A stretch of 64,000 bases of DNA, taken from Limnanthes douglasii subsp. nivea (lineage: Eukaryota > Streptophyta > Magnoliopsida > Brassicales > Limnanthaceae). Position numbers and translations under genes: made by a program. The notes beneath the pieces are model-generated. The model saw nothing but the letters and a program-made list of their open reading frames with translations. It did not search any database and was not told the origin of the DNA. Where the stretch lies: positions 79,344,273 through 79,408,272 of the forward strand of contig JAUPFV010000003.1 of NCBI GenBank assembly GCA_036936605.1. The letters are read 5' to 3'. This document shows, in pieces, positions 23,606 to 31,654 of the stretch. How positions within the stretch are numbered: the first letter of the stretch is position 1; every line of letters starts with the position of its first letter.

Positions 23606-23936
23606 TGATGAAGATAAAATTAGGTCCAAGGGTATTTACGATAATTGTTTGGATATTATATTTAATTTTAGGCGATAGATAGAGAGATAATAGAGGTGCT
23701 AGCTATTAATCTTGTGAGAGAGAATCAACCAACCCATTTAATGTTGTTTTTGGATTATTTATAGAAACATTTGGGTCCATGGACTCTTCAGGTCGGGTCG
23801 TAAGTGTGGATTGGTCTTATGAACCCCAAGGCCCAATAACATTCAAAGTAGACACATTGTTTAATCATCAAGCATACAACTTACTCGTTATAGTTTTTAT
23901 TATAGGTATAATGTCCTCTAAGAAAAATTTAATACT
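23606..23936 (-). repeat. 5' LTR of element B
   Basis: It begins tgatgaagat on the plus strand directly next to the primer site and matches 13649-13967. The outer limit near 23936 is estimated from loss of similarity. Confidence 0.7.
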
Positions 23937-24882
23937 AACCTCTAACAAAATCCAATCCTTTGAGCTTCATTCATGCTTAATCATGTTATCAAGGGCTACG
24001 ATAGTACTTTTAGCTTATTGTTCTTGATGCCCCCATGTATATCATTATTTCTTACCTTTTAACTATTGTGACCCCTTTGGTGGTAAATGTTAAGGTTAAG
24101 TAATTTAGAAAATTAATTGATGATTTTCCTTGTAACCTTATGTTTGGTATTGATGATGTATTGGTCGAATATATTGATGTTTTGGCGATTGGTTTTTGTG
24201 TTTTCGGCACTTTTTTAATTTATCGTGCTTGCAATGTGAGACATAGCCTCGTGAATCACTAAAGTATTAGATATATTTATTATTTTTTGGGTCGAACAAA
24301 CCTGTCGTGGCTAACTGCTAGCCAGGGGTCAAGCAAATTCATATGACAACAACCACATATTATGCTTCATTTTTTGATGCTAAGGGTCGGACCCATATAG
24401 AATTGTTTAAGGCATCTCTGTCGAAGGAGGAAAATTGCATACTTACTCTTAAATCGTGATTATTATTTCTTGAACTAACTCCCGATATGTTTTATAGACT
24501 ATCACTTGTGACGATCATTATTTCATATATTAAATTCTACCAAAATATTAGCTCATATTTTGGCATTTATGGCTATTCTAGGTTTGAAGTTTATATCATC
24601 ACCCTTATTTTTACTTATTGTTTAGCTAATATTTCCTAGACATGGGTTTTTCCATACATTACTTAGGGGAGAAATTTTGTACAACTATAAATTTACGTTT
24701 TAGTTTAGTTTTTATAACCGTTGAAGTTAATGCTATAGCTAGTTTTTCTAATTATAAATGTCTAGTTTTTTTTATTATAGTAAAGATTTACAGATTTGAT
24801 ACATGACGTCTTGCTTTCTTCCTCATTTATTAATTTTTCTCTGAATTCTTGGTTCGGTATTGCCAATTATCGATGTGATACG
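23937..24882 (-). other. Remnant of element E between insertions B and C
   Basis: Nothing recognisable at domain level. By position it should be an internal part of E, interrupted on the left by B and on the right by C. The last five bases (atacg, 24878-24882) are the target duplication of element C. Confidence 0.45.
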
Positions 24883-25150
24883 TGATAAGGAAAGATATTC
24901 CTTAGGGACTAATATGTAAATGTTAGGGATTAGAATAATAATTCTTGTAAATATGGGATAAAATTAGACTTTAAGAGAAATATAGGGGTTAGATTGCAAA
25001 TATGACAATATGTAACCGTTTCTCTAACTAACTCGCCCTGCCTATTTAAAGAGGCTGAAAAGGTTATTTTGACCTATGAAATATTCAGAGGTACTTTTCA
25101 CTACTTGATTTTTCCATTGCAAATTCTCTGTTCTACTTTAATTCATACCA
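24883..25150 (+). repeat. 5' LTR of element C
   Basis: 268 bp, TG...CA, identical to 35032-35299. ctatttaaag at 25042-25051 is a TATA-like box, placing transcript starts around 25075. Confidence 0.96.
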
Positions 25151-25153
25151 AAT

Positions 25154-25171
25154 TGGCGCTAGAAAGAGGGG
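25154..25171 (+). other. Primer binding site of element C
   Basis: tggcgctagaaagagggg starts three bases after the LTR with the TGG that pairs to the tRNA CCA end. I cannot name the tRNA with confidence. Confidence 0.6.
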
Positions 25172-25277
25172 GCGAGGATACCTTGATCAACAGATCAAAA
25201 ATCGACGCTCGAGTTTTTGTTTTCAAAGGTTTTTCGTTCGAATTTTCACTTCTCGTTTGATTTTTCGCTGTTTGAAG

Positions 25278-27722
25278 ATGAATCCGGAGGAAGGTGACAA
25301 TCCATCCGTTCGCAAGGTGATAGAAACGCTGAAATCTGATCTGCAAGAGGCAGGTAAATTTGTTCCAGTTCAACCTGTTCAATTTGACTTTGAAGGAAAA
25401 ATGAATGAAATGATTAGGAAGGTGGCTGAGCTTGACGAATTGGTAAAGAAGAAGGGAGATAATAATGACGGTGCTAGACTTAGATCTAAGATAGCAGGTG
25501 GCGATCGTAATGATCAGTCTGATCAGTCGATGGATGAAGCTGATGATCATTATGAGCAGCGTAGGGTACGATCTGAACAAAAAAAAGAGTATAGTGGGAT
25601 AAAGAAGAGGAAGGAAAAGTTGCAAAGGCGACTGTATGAAAATTTTAGTGATGAGGAAGATTTTGAAGATTCTGAATCTGATGAAACACCGAGGTATGAG
25701 CGTTTTCGAGGCCGTTCAGGAGGGGCAGAGCATGAGCTCCGGCCATCTAAAATGTACAAGGAAGGAAGGAAAAAGAAAGAAAGGCGAGTATATTCACCTC
25801 GGAAATACTCGCCTCGGAGGTGTTCGCCTCGGAGGTATGAAGGTGAGTCCAGCTTGTATGCAACGGTGGGAATGAGAAATGAGGACCAGTATGTCCAAGG
25901 GGTTGATTGGAGGGACTCACCATTGGTAAAGGAGATCAGATCAGTGCCATTACCGAGGCGTTTTGATATTTCTAAAGTTGAAAAGTTTGATGGGACTCAG
26001 GATCCCGATGACCACATCGAACAATTTAAGAACTACATGACTAATTTTGAAGATGATGATAGATTGGTGTGTAGAGCCTTTTCTCAAACATTTAAGGGAA
26101 CTGCGCTAAAATGGTTTAATAAGATTCCTAAGGAATCGATTGCAAATTTCAGAAGTTTCTACACTGCTTTTCGCAGACAATTTGTGGGAAGCAAGGAGAT
26201 GAGAGCCAATGGGGACACGATAATACAGTGCAAGCAGGCTGTAGGAGAGAAGCTGAAGGATTATACCAAGAGGTTTGTGTCAACAAAGGCTGAGCTGGAT
26301 GACTGTGAGGAAAGTGTGGCTATGGCAGCGTTCAGGCAGGGGCTGTTGCCTGGGGATTTAGCCGATGAGACTACGAGGCGTAGAGCGTTAACGTTTGGAG
26401 CTCTTATGGCTCAGGTAGAGGACCAGATTAAGGTCGAAGAATCAACAAGGGTTCGAGGAGGTGCTAGTATTGTTCAAAAAGGGAGTGGACAATCTAACGT
26501 CTCAAACAACAATCCCTCGCGTCCGAAGAACAATCCAAATGTTTCTAACCGAGGAGCCTCGAACTCGTATCAAGGGGGATATAATCAACATAATTCTAAC
26601 AATCAGCAGCAGTATAGGTCCAGGTCGAATGTGTGGGTGAGGCCGGATTACTATGCAGATTTAACTGAGAGTGTGGCTTCAATATATGAAAAAACAAGAG
26701 GAACAATCAATTTTAGAAAGCCACCAGCAATCAACAGGCCAAGAGAGGAACGCAATAATAAATTTTGTAGGTATCATGAGGACATCGGCCATGATACAAA
26801 TGATTGCATTGCTCTGAAGAAGGAGATGCAAGTCTTGATCGAAAATGGAAAGCTGTTGGAGTATGTCAGGAAGAATGCCAAGGCAACAGCTCCCAAAGGA
26901 GGTAATCCCAATTCTAAGCAGGAAACTGCGTTAATGATTTTAGATGTTGCAGGTGAGGCAGATGGTTTCGATGTAGCCTCGGAATATGTCGAACCAGACC
27001 CCAGTCGACTTTTGTTAATGTCGATAGATGAGCCGATGCGTCAGGGACGTGTTCGAGATCTGTGTGCCTTTTTCGAATCATTAACCATATTTGGAGGGGA
27101 TTCGATGACCAACAACACCAATAATTCGAGGAAGAGGCATATAGTAAATTTAACACGACAAACTGAGGGAGGTGCATCGGCACATCTAGGCGGCAGAAAG
27201 GATGTGCCCTTGATAATATTCGATGGAGATGATTTGAGGGGCATTACAGGGCCACATGAGGATGCGGTGGTCATTGGAGCAGAAGTATGTGGGGTGGAGA
27301 TTCGACGCGTGCTGATCGACACAGGGAGTTCTGCTAACGTGCTTTTTAAGTCAACGTATGATAGGTTGACCTCACCACCTCGAATAGAAAAGTCTGAGAG
27401 GACTATCATTGGGTTTACTGGTGCATCAGCAATTGTGATAGGTGAATTCGAAGGTGAAATTTCTTTAGGGAAAGGGCCTTTCAAGAAGAAAGTGCAGGTA
27501 CTTTTTGTGGTGGTGGACTGTCCATCAAGTTACAACGCTATTCTAGGCAGATCATGGTTGGCCAAAATGTATGCTGTAGTTTCTACAGTTCATCAGTGTC
27601 TGAAGTATGTGGTCGAGGACAGAGTTGGTGTAGTCCGAAGTGACCAAAAGGTGGCAAGAGAATGTTATGCTGCTGCATTTAGGTTACGTGGTAAAGGTTC
27701 TGATGATCTCATGGAGAGTTAG
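25278..27722 (+). CDS. gag-pro: Gag-protease polyprotein of element C (814 aa)
   Basis: The ATG at 25278 (MNPEEGDN) is preferred over the in-frame ATG at 25257, which sits in sequence with no Gag character. Order: an N-terminal domain; an acidic region and an RS-like basic repeat (YSPRKYSPRRCSPRR, residues ~175-190); and the Retrotrans_gag core (~220-390, with FKGTALKWFNKIP and LKDYTKRFVSTKAEL). A zinc-knuckle-like FCRYHEDIGHDTNDC follows near residue 496, then the aspartic protease with VLIDTGSSANVLF (catalytic Asp681) and YNAILGRSWL. The frame ends at TAG 27720-27722 but stays open in the same frame into pol. The protein would form the virus-like particle and process the polyprotein. Confidence 0.93.
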   Translation: MNPEEGDNPSVRKVIETLKSDLQEAGKFVPVQPVQFDFEGKMNEMIRKVAELDELVKKKGDNNDGARLRSKIAGGDRNDQSDQSMDEADDHYEQRRVRSEQKKEYSGIKKRKEKLQRRLYENFSDEEDFEDSESDETPRYERFRGRSGGAEHELRPSKMYKEGRKKKERRVYSPRKYSPRRCSPRRYEGESSLYATVGMRNEDQYVQGVDWRDSPLVKEIRSVPLPRRFDISKVEKFDGTQDPDDHIEQFKNYMTNFEDDDRLVCRAFSQTFKGTALKWFNKIPKESIANFRSFYTAFRRQFVGSKEMRANGDTIIQCKQAVGEKLKDYTKRFVSTKAELDDCEESVAMAAFRQGLLPGDLADETTRRRALTFGALMAQVEDQIKVEESTRVRGGASIVQKGSGQSNVSNNNPSRPKNNPNVSNRGASNSYQGGYNQHNSNNQQQYRSRSNVWVRPDYYADLTESVASIYEKTRGTINFRKPPAINRPREERNNKFCRYHEDIGHDTNDCIALKKEMQVLIENGKLLEYVRKNAKATAPKGGNPNSKQETALMILDVAGEADGFDVASEYVEPDPSRLLLMSIDEPMRQGRVRDLCAFFESLTIFGGDSMTNNTNNSRKRHIVNLTRQTEGGASAHLGGRKDVPLIIFDGDDLRGITGPHEDAVVIGAEVCGVEIRRVLIDTGSSANVLFKSTYDRLTSPPRIEKSERTIIGFTGASAIVIGEFEGEISLGKGPFKKKVQVLFVVVDCPSSYNAILGRSWLAKMYAVVSTVHQCLKYVVEDRVGVVRSDQKVARECYAAAFRLRGKGSDDLMES

Positions 27723-27728
27723 CAGTTT
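27720..27728 (+). promoter_or_regulatory. In-frame amber stop at the gag/pol junction (possible readthrough site)
   Basis: TAG CAG TTT separates gag-protease and pol with no frame change. Element D has TAG CAG TTA, and element B has TAA AAA TTA, at the homologous place. TAG-CAR-YYA is the leaky context known from tobamoviruses; D fits it fully and C in all but the last base. A spliced intron, as proposed for Ogre elements, is the alternative. Confidence 0.6.
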
Positions 27729-30700
27729 GGGGGGTTGTCTTGTGGTGAAACAGACGAGGGAATTGATGATCCGAGGTCAACCCCGAGTTCTGTAGTGGTT
27801 AATGAAGAAATAGAGGAATATATCTTTAATAGTGGCAGGGTGCTTCGAATTGGCACTCTATTATCTTTGTCGATGCGAGAAAAATTGTTGAATTTTTTGT
27901 CTGAAAATTTGGATGTGTTTGCCTGGAGATCCGAAGACGTAGTAGGAGTCCCAAGCAGCATCATATGTCATAGCCTGGCAGTTGATCCGAAGGTCAAGCC
28001 AATTATCCAAAAAAGAAGGGCTTTTTCATTGGAGAAATCTGAGGCCATAGTTGCCGAAGTGGATCGGTTATACAAGATGGGGCACATTAGGGAGGCCAAT
28101 TATCCGAGGTGGACGGCTAATCCGGTGGTGGTGAAAAAGAAGAATGGAAAATGGCGAATGTGTGTGGACTTCACAGATTTGAATAGAGCCTGTCCAAAAG
28201 ATCCTTTTCCGGTGCCTCGGATAGATCAGTTAGTGGATTCCACTTCGGGAAATAAAATTCTGACTTTCATGGATGCATTTTCGGGGTATAATCAAATTCA
28301 AATGAATCCAGATGACGAAGAAAGCACGACTTTTATTACTGATAGAGGTTTGCATTGCTATAAAGTAATGCCTTTTGGGTTGAAGAATGCTGGATCAACA
28401 TATCAGAGGCTGATGAATAAGGCGTTTGCTTCACAGATTGGGAGAAATATTGAAGTATACATCGATGACATGCTTGTTAAAAGCAAAGGTGATGATGAAC
28501 ATATTGATGATTTGGAAGAAACGTTTTTGAATCTTAGAGCCATTCAATTGAAGTTGAATCCGGAAAAATGCACATTTGGAGTCCGATCTGGCAAATTTTT
28601 GGGGTATATGATTAGTGAAAGAGGAATTGAGGTGGACCCAGAACAGTTGAAGGCTTTGATATCGATGTCATCACCTCGGAATATCAAAGAAGTGCAAATG
28701 CTAACAGGCAGGTTAGCAGCCCTGAACAGATTCATTTCTCGTTTTTCAGATAAGTGCTTCCCTTTTTTCCAGGTGCTGCGAAGGCCTAATAATTTTGAGT
28801 GGACTTCGGATTGTGAAGAAGCCTTTCTGAAGATCAAAAATCTTTTATCCTCTCCTGAAATATTATCGAAGCCTCGAAAGGGTGAACAGTTGTTTTTGTA
28901 TATTGCAGTATCGGATTATGCAGTAAGTGCAGTTTTGATCAGCGAGGATACTAAAATTTCGAAGCCTGTTTACTATGTCAGCAAAAGTTTGGTTGATGCT
29001 GAGAAACGTTATTTGAAGCTCGAAAAATTGGCACTGTGTATAGTAGTGGCAGCAAGAAAGATGCGCCCTTACTTCCAAGCACATACTATTGTAGTTCGAA
29101 CTTCGTATCCATTAAAGAACGTTTTACAAAAACCAGATATTTCAGGAAGGATGACAAAGTGGTCTGTGGAATTGGGAGATTTCGATGTGCTATTTTCTCC
29201 TCGGACAGCTATCAAAGCTCAAGCTTTAGCAGATTTTTTGGTGGAGTTTCATTCGAGCAGACCCGAGGAGAAAGATACAGAAAAGGTGAATGAGAATCCG
29301 ACGTGGACAATTCGAACTGATGGGGGATCCAGTAGTAAAGGGTCAAGTGCAGGAGTGGAATTGGTGGCACCAACGGGGGAATTTATGTTTCAAGCTATAA
29401 AATTTGGTTTTCATGCTTCAAATAACGAAGCTGAGTATGAGGCTGTGCTAGCAGGGTTAAGGTTGGCGAAGATTTGTGGAGCAATGTTTGTACGCTTGGA
29501 AACAGATTCACAGTTGGTAGTTAACCACGTTAAAGGGGTATCAGAAGCTAAAAAGGAACGTTTGGTTTTGTATCTGCAAGAGCTTCGGGGGATGATGGCT
29601 CAGTTTGAAAATGTCGAAGTGGAGCATATTCGAAGAGGAAGCAACACTATGGCTGATTCTTTGGCAACGATGGCTTATTCAGAAGAATACCCATGGATTG
29701 TAACCCAACCATCGCCTTCGATTAGATCGAATTCTGAGCAATGTGAAGTTGTTGATGAGGTAGTAAATAATCCGACGTGCGCTCGAGGAGATTGGAGGTT
29801 TGACTTGTTAAACTTTATTTCGAATGGAATATTACCTATGGATAAACACTTGCTCAAGAAAATAAAGTACAAATCCCTTGGCTATGTGGTACTGGATGGG
29901 GTGCTGTACAAAAGGTCTGCTTCGAAACCTTTACTACGATGTTTAGGCAAGGATGAATCTCAGAATGTTTTGTCCGAACTGCATGATGGAGATGGGTCTG
30001 CTCATTGTGGGTTTAGAGCTTTAACGCGTAGGGTATTGTTGGCAGGATATTATTGGCCTACCATTTTACAAGATGCCAAGTCATTAGTTCGAAGTTGTGA
30101 CACTTGCCAAAGGTATGCGAATTTAATACACAAACCAGCAGTACCACTAATGACAATTTCAGAGGCGGTTCCTTTTGATAGGTGGGGTATTGATTTGGTG
30201 GGACCATTACCTATGGCTTCTGGTGGAAGACAAATGATTATTGTTGCGGTTGATTATTTTTCGAAGTGGGCAGAAGCAGAACCCTTAGCTGGGACAAAAG
30301 CTAAGGATGTAATCAAGTTTATTCAAAGCAATATTTGCTACCGTTTTGGAGTACCTCGAAAAATAACAACTGATAATGGTCCTCAATTTAATAACAAGGA
30401 AATGGACTCTTTTTGCTCTTCGAAAGGGATACAGCAATGTTTTTCCACTCCTTTTCATCCTCAGGCAAATGGACAAGTGGAAGTAACAAATAGATCTATC
30501 TTGGATGGCTTAAAGAAAAATTTGGCTGGAGCAGCAGGGAAGTGGCCAAATTTTCTTCAAGAAGTATTATGGGCATATAGGACAACCCCTAGAGAGGCTA
30601 CAAAAGAGACTCCTTTTTCTCTAGTATATGGGATGGATGCTGTGTGCCCTGCTGAATCTACACTACCTTCTTACAGACTATTACGATATTCCGATGCAGA

Positions 30701-31028
30701 TAACGATGAGGCCAGAAGAGTGGAACTTGATTTGTTGGAAGAAAAAAGGGTCAAGGCACATTTAAATGTGATCCATTATCAAACGTTAATGAGAAGCAGG
30801 TACGATGCCAAAGTTAAGAGAAGGGAATTCAAAATTGGCGATCTAGTATTGCGAAAAGTGTTTCTTCACACCAAGGATAAACACCTCGGAAAATTGGCCC
30901 CGAATTGGGAAGGTCCTTACAAAGTTACAATGAGAGTCAAACCAGGTTCCTACAGGTTATCAGATCGAGAAGGGAGGATGCTCAAGCACCCTTGGAACAT
31001 AGAGCATTTGAAATTGTACTGTGAGTAA
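27723..31028 (+). CDS. pol: Pol polyprotein of element C: RT, RNase H, second RNase H, integrase
   Basis: First ATG at 27735 (1097 codons); if read through from gag, the joint product is 1916 residues from 25278. Numbering from 27735: RT with FMDAFSGYNQIQM and YIDDMLVKS (catalytic Asp244-Asp245); gypsy RNase H with YIAVSDYAVSAVL and KPVYYVSKSL; and a second, archaeal-type RNase H with IRTDGGSSSKG (Asp529), NNEAEYEAVLAGL and NTMADSLATMA. The integrase has zinc finger HDGDGSAHCG...CDTCQRY and core residues Asp820, Asp880 and Glu916 (35 residues between the last two, canonical). It ends with a GPY-like domain (NWEGPYKVT) and no chromodomain. The double RNase H places it in the Tat lineage. No key residue is missing. 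Confidence 0.95.
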   Translation, partial: QFGGLSCGETDEGIDDPRSTPSSVVVNEEIEEYIFNSGRVLRIGTLLSLSMREKLLNFLSENLDVFAWRSEDVVGVPSSIICHSLAVDPKVKPIIQKRRAFSLEKSEAIVAEVDRLYKMGHIREANYPRWTANPVVVKKKNGKWRMCVDFTDLNRACPKDPFPVPRIDQLVDSTSGNKILTFMDAFSGYNQIQMNPDDEESTTFITDRGLHCYKVMPFGLKNAGSTYQRLMNKAFASQIGRNIEVYIDDMLVKSKGDDEHIDDLEETFLNLRAIQLKLNPEKCTFGVRSGKFLGYMISERGIEVDPEQLKALISMSSPRNIKEVQMLTGRLAALNRFISRFSDKCFPFFQVLRRPNNFEWTSDCEEAFLKIKNLLSSPEILSKPRKGEQLFLYIAVSDYAVSAVLISEDTKISKPVYYVSKSLVDAEKRYLKLEKLALCIVVAARKMRPYFQAHTIVVRTSYPLKNVLQKPDISGRMTKWSVELGDFDVLFSPRTAIKAQALADFLVEFHSSRPEEKDTEKVNENPTWTIRTDGGSSSKGSSAGVELVAPTGEFMFQAIKFGFHASNNEAEYEAVLAGLRLAKICGAMFVRLETDSQLVVNHVKGVSEAKKERLVLYLQELRGMMAQFENVEVEHIRRGSNTMADSLATMAYSEEYPWIVTQPSPSIRSNSEQCEVVDEVVNNPTCARGDWRFDLLNFISNGILPMDKHLLKKIKYKSLGYVVLDGVLYKRSASKPLLRCLGKDESQNVLSELHDGDGSAHCGFRALTRRVLLAGYYWPTILQDAKSLVRSCDTCQRYANLIHKPAVPLMTISEAVPFDRWGIDLVGPLPMASGGRQMIIVAVDYFSKWAEAEPLAGTKAKDVIKFIQSNICYRFGVPRKITTDNGPQFNNKEMDSFCSSKGIQQCFSTPFHPQANGQVEVTNRSILDGLKKNLAGAAGKWPNFLQEVLWAYRTTPREATKETPFSLVYGMDAVCPAESTLPSYRLLRYSDADNDEARRVELDLLEEKRVKAHLNVIHYQTLMRSRYDAKVKRREFKIGDLVLRKVFLHTKDKHLGKLAPNWEGPYKVTMRVKPGSYRLSDREGRMLKHPWNIEHLKLYCE

Positions 31029-31262
31029 AACTGAACTTCGAATTTTTGTAAAACAGACATACTCTTTCCTTATCTGTTGGCCCAGAAAGGTTTTAACGAG
31101 GTGTCTGATTGATATTGAATTTTTTAATAAAATTTCTTTTGGCCATTGGTTGTTTGTTATGATGTGTGATTTATTATTTTGGTAATTTGGCAAAGATTGA
31201 TCATCTTTGGAAGTTGACCAAGAATAATTTTCCGAAGCGAAAGCTTTGAAGAAACAACCAAA

Positions 31263-31502
31263 TTTTTCGAGGTGCCACGTCTTATGAGTGCATCTATTTT
31301 TCGAGGTGCCACATCTTATGAGTGCATCTATTTTTCGAGGTGCCACGTCCTATGAGTGCATCTATTTTTCGAGGTGCCACGTCTTATGAGTGCATCTATT
31401 TTTCGAGGTGCCACATCTTATGAGTGCATCTATTTTTCGAGGTGCCACGTCTTATGAATGCATCTATTTTTCGAAGTGCCACGACTTATGAGTGCTTCCA
31501 TG
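31263..31502. repeat. 34-bp tandem repeat array of element C
   Basis: Seven units of tttttcgaggtgccacgt followed by cttatgagtgcatcta, nearly identical except the last. The array lies between the ends of pol (31028) and the convergent antisense gene (31655). Confidence 0.95.
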
Positions 31503-31654
31503 ATTAATAATAATCAGCTCAAACAAGTGTACCAGAAAATTTAAGATAAAAAAAGATAAGTAGTTTGTTCGTGGGGTAACATACGAAGTTTACAAAAAAG
31601 AACTGAAGTACTTAGTCACATACACAAAAAAACAAAAGCAAACTACTTGGCCTA

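Larger units (their letters stand above)
13649..23936 (-). mobile_element. Element B: decayed Tat-lineage Ty3/gypsy retrotransposon
   Basis: Direct repeats 13649-13967 and 23606-23936 bracket a complete but mutated set: gag, protease, RT, RNase H and integrase on the minus strand, and an antisense gene on the plus strand. Order and content match element C (24883-35299) and element D (54889 onward), to which it is more closely related. It lies within element E. LTRs and coding parts carry many substitutions and stops, so it is an old, inactive insertion. Outer boundaries are estimated because no target duplication could be fixed. Confidence 0.8.

Noticed and set aside
25143..25625. 160-codon minus ORF over the start of element C
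   Set aside because: It spans LTR, PBS and gag in reverse, is hydrophobic and low in complexity, and has no counterpart in B or D.
27735..31028. Endogenous pararetrovirus origin for the pol ORFs
   Set aside because: LTRs, target duplication, a DDE integrase and a zinc finger are all present. Plant pararetroviruses lack integrase and LTRs.
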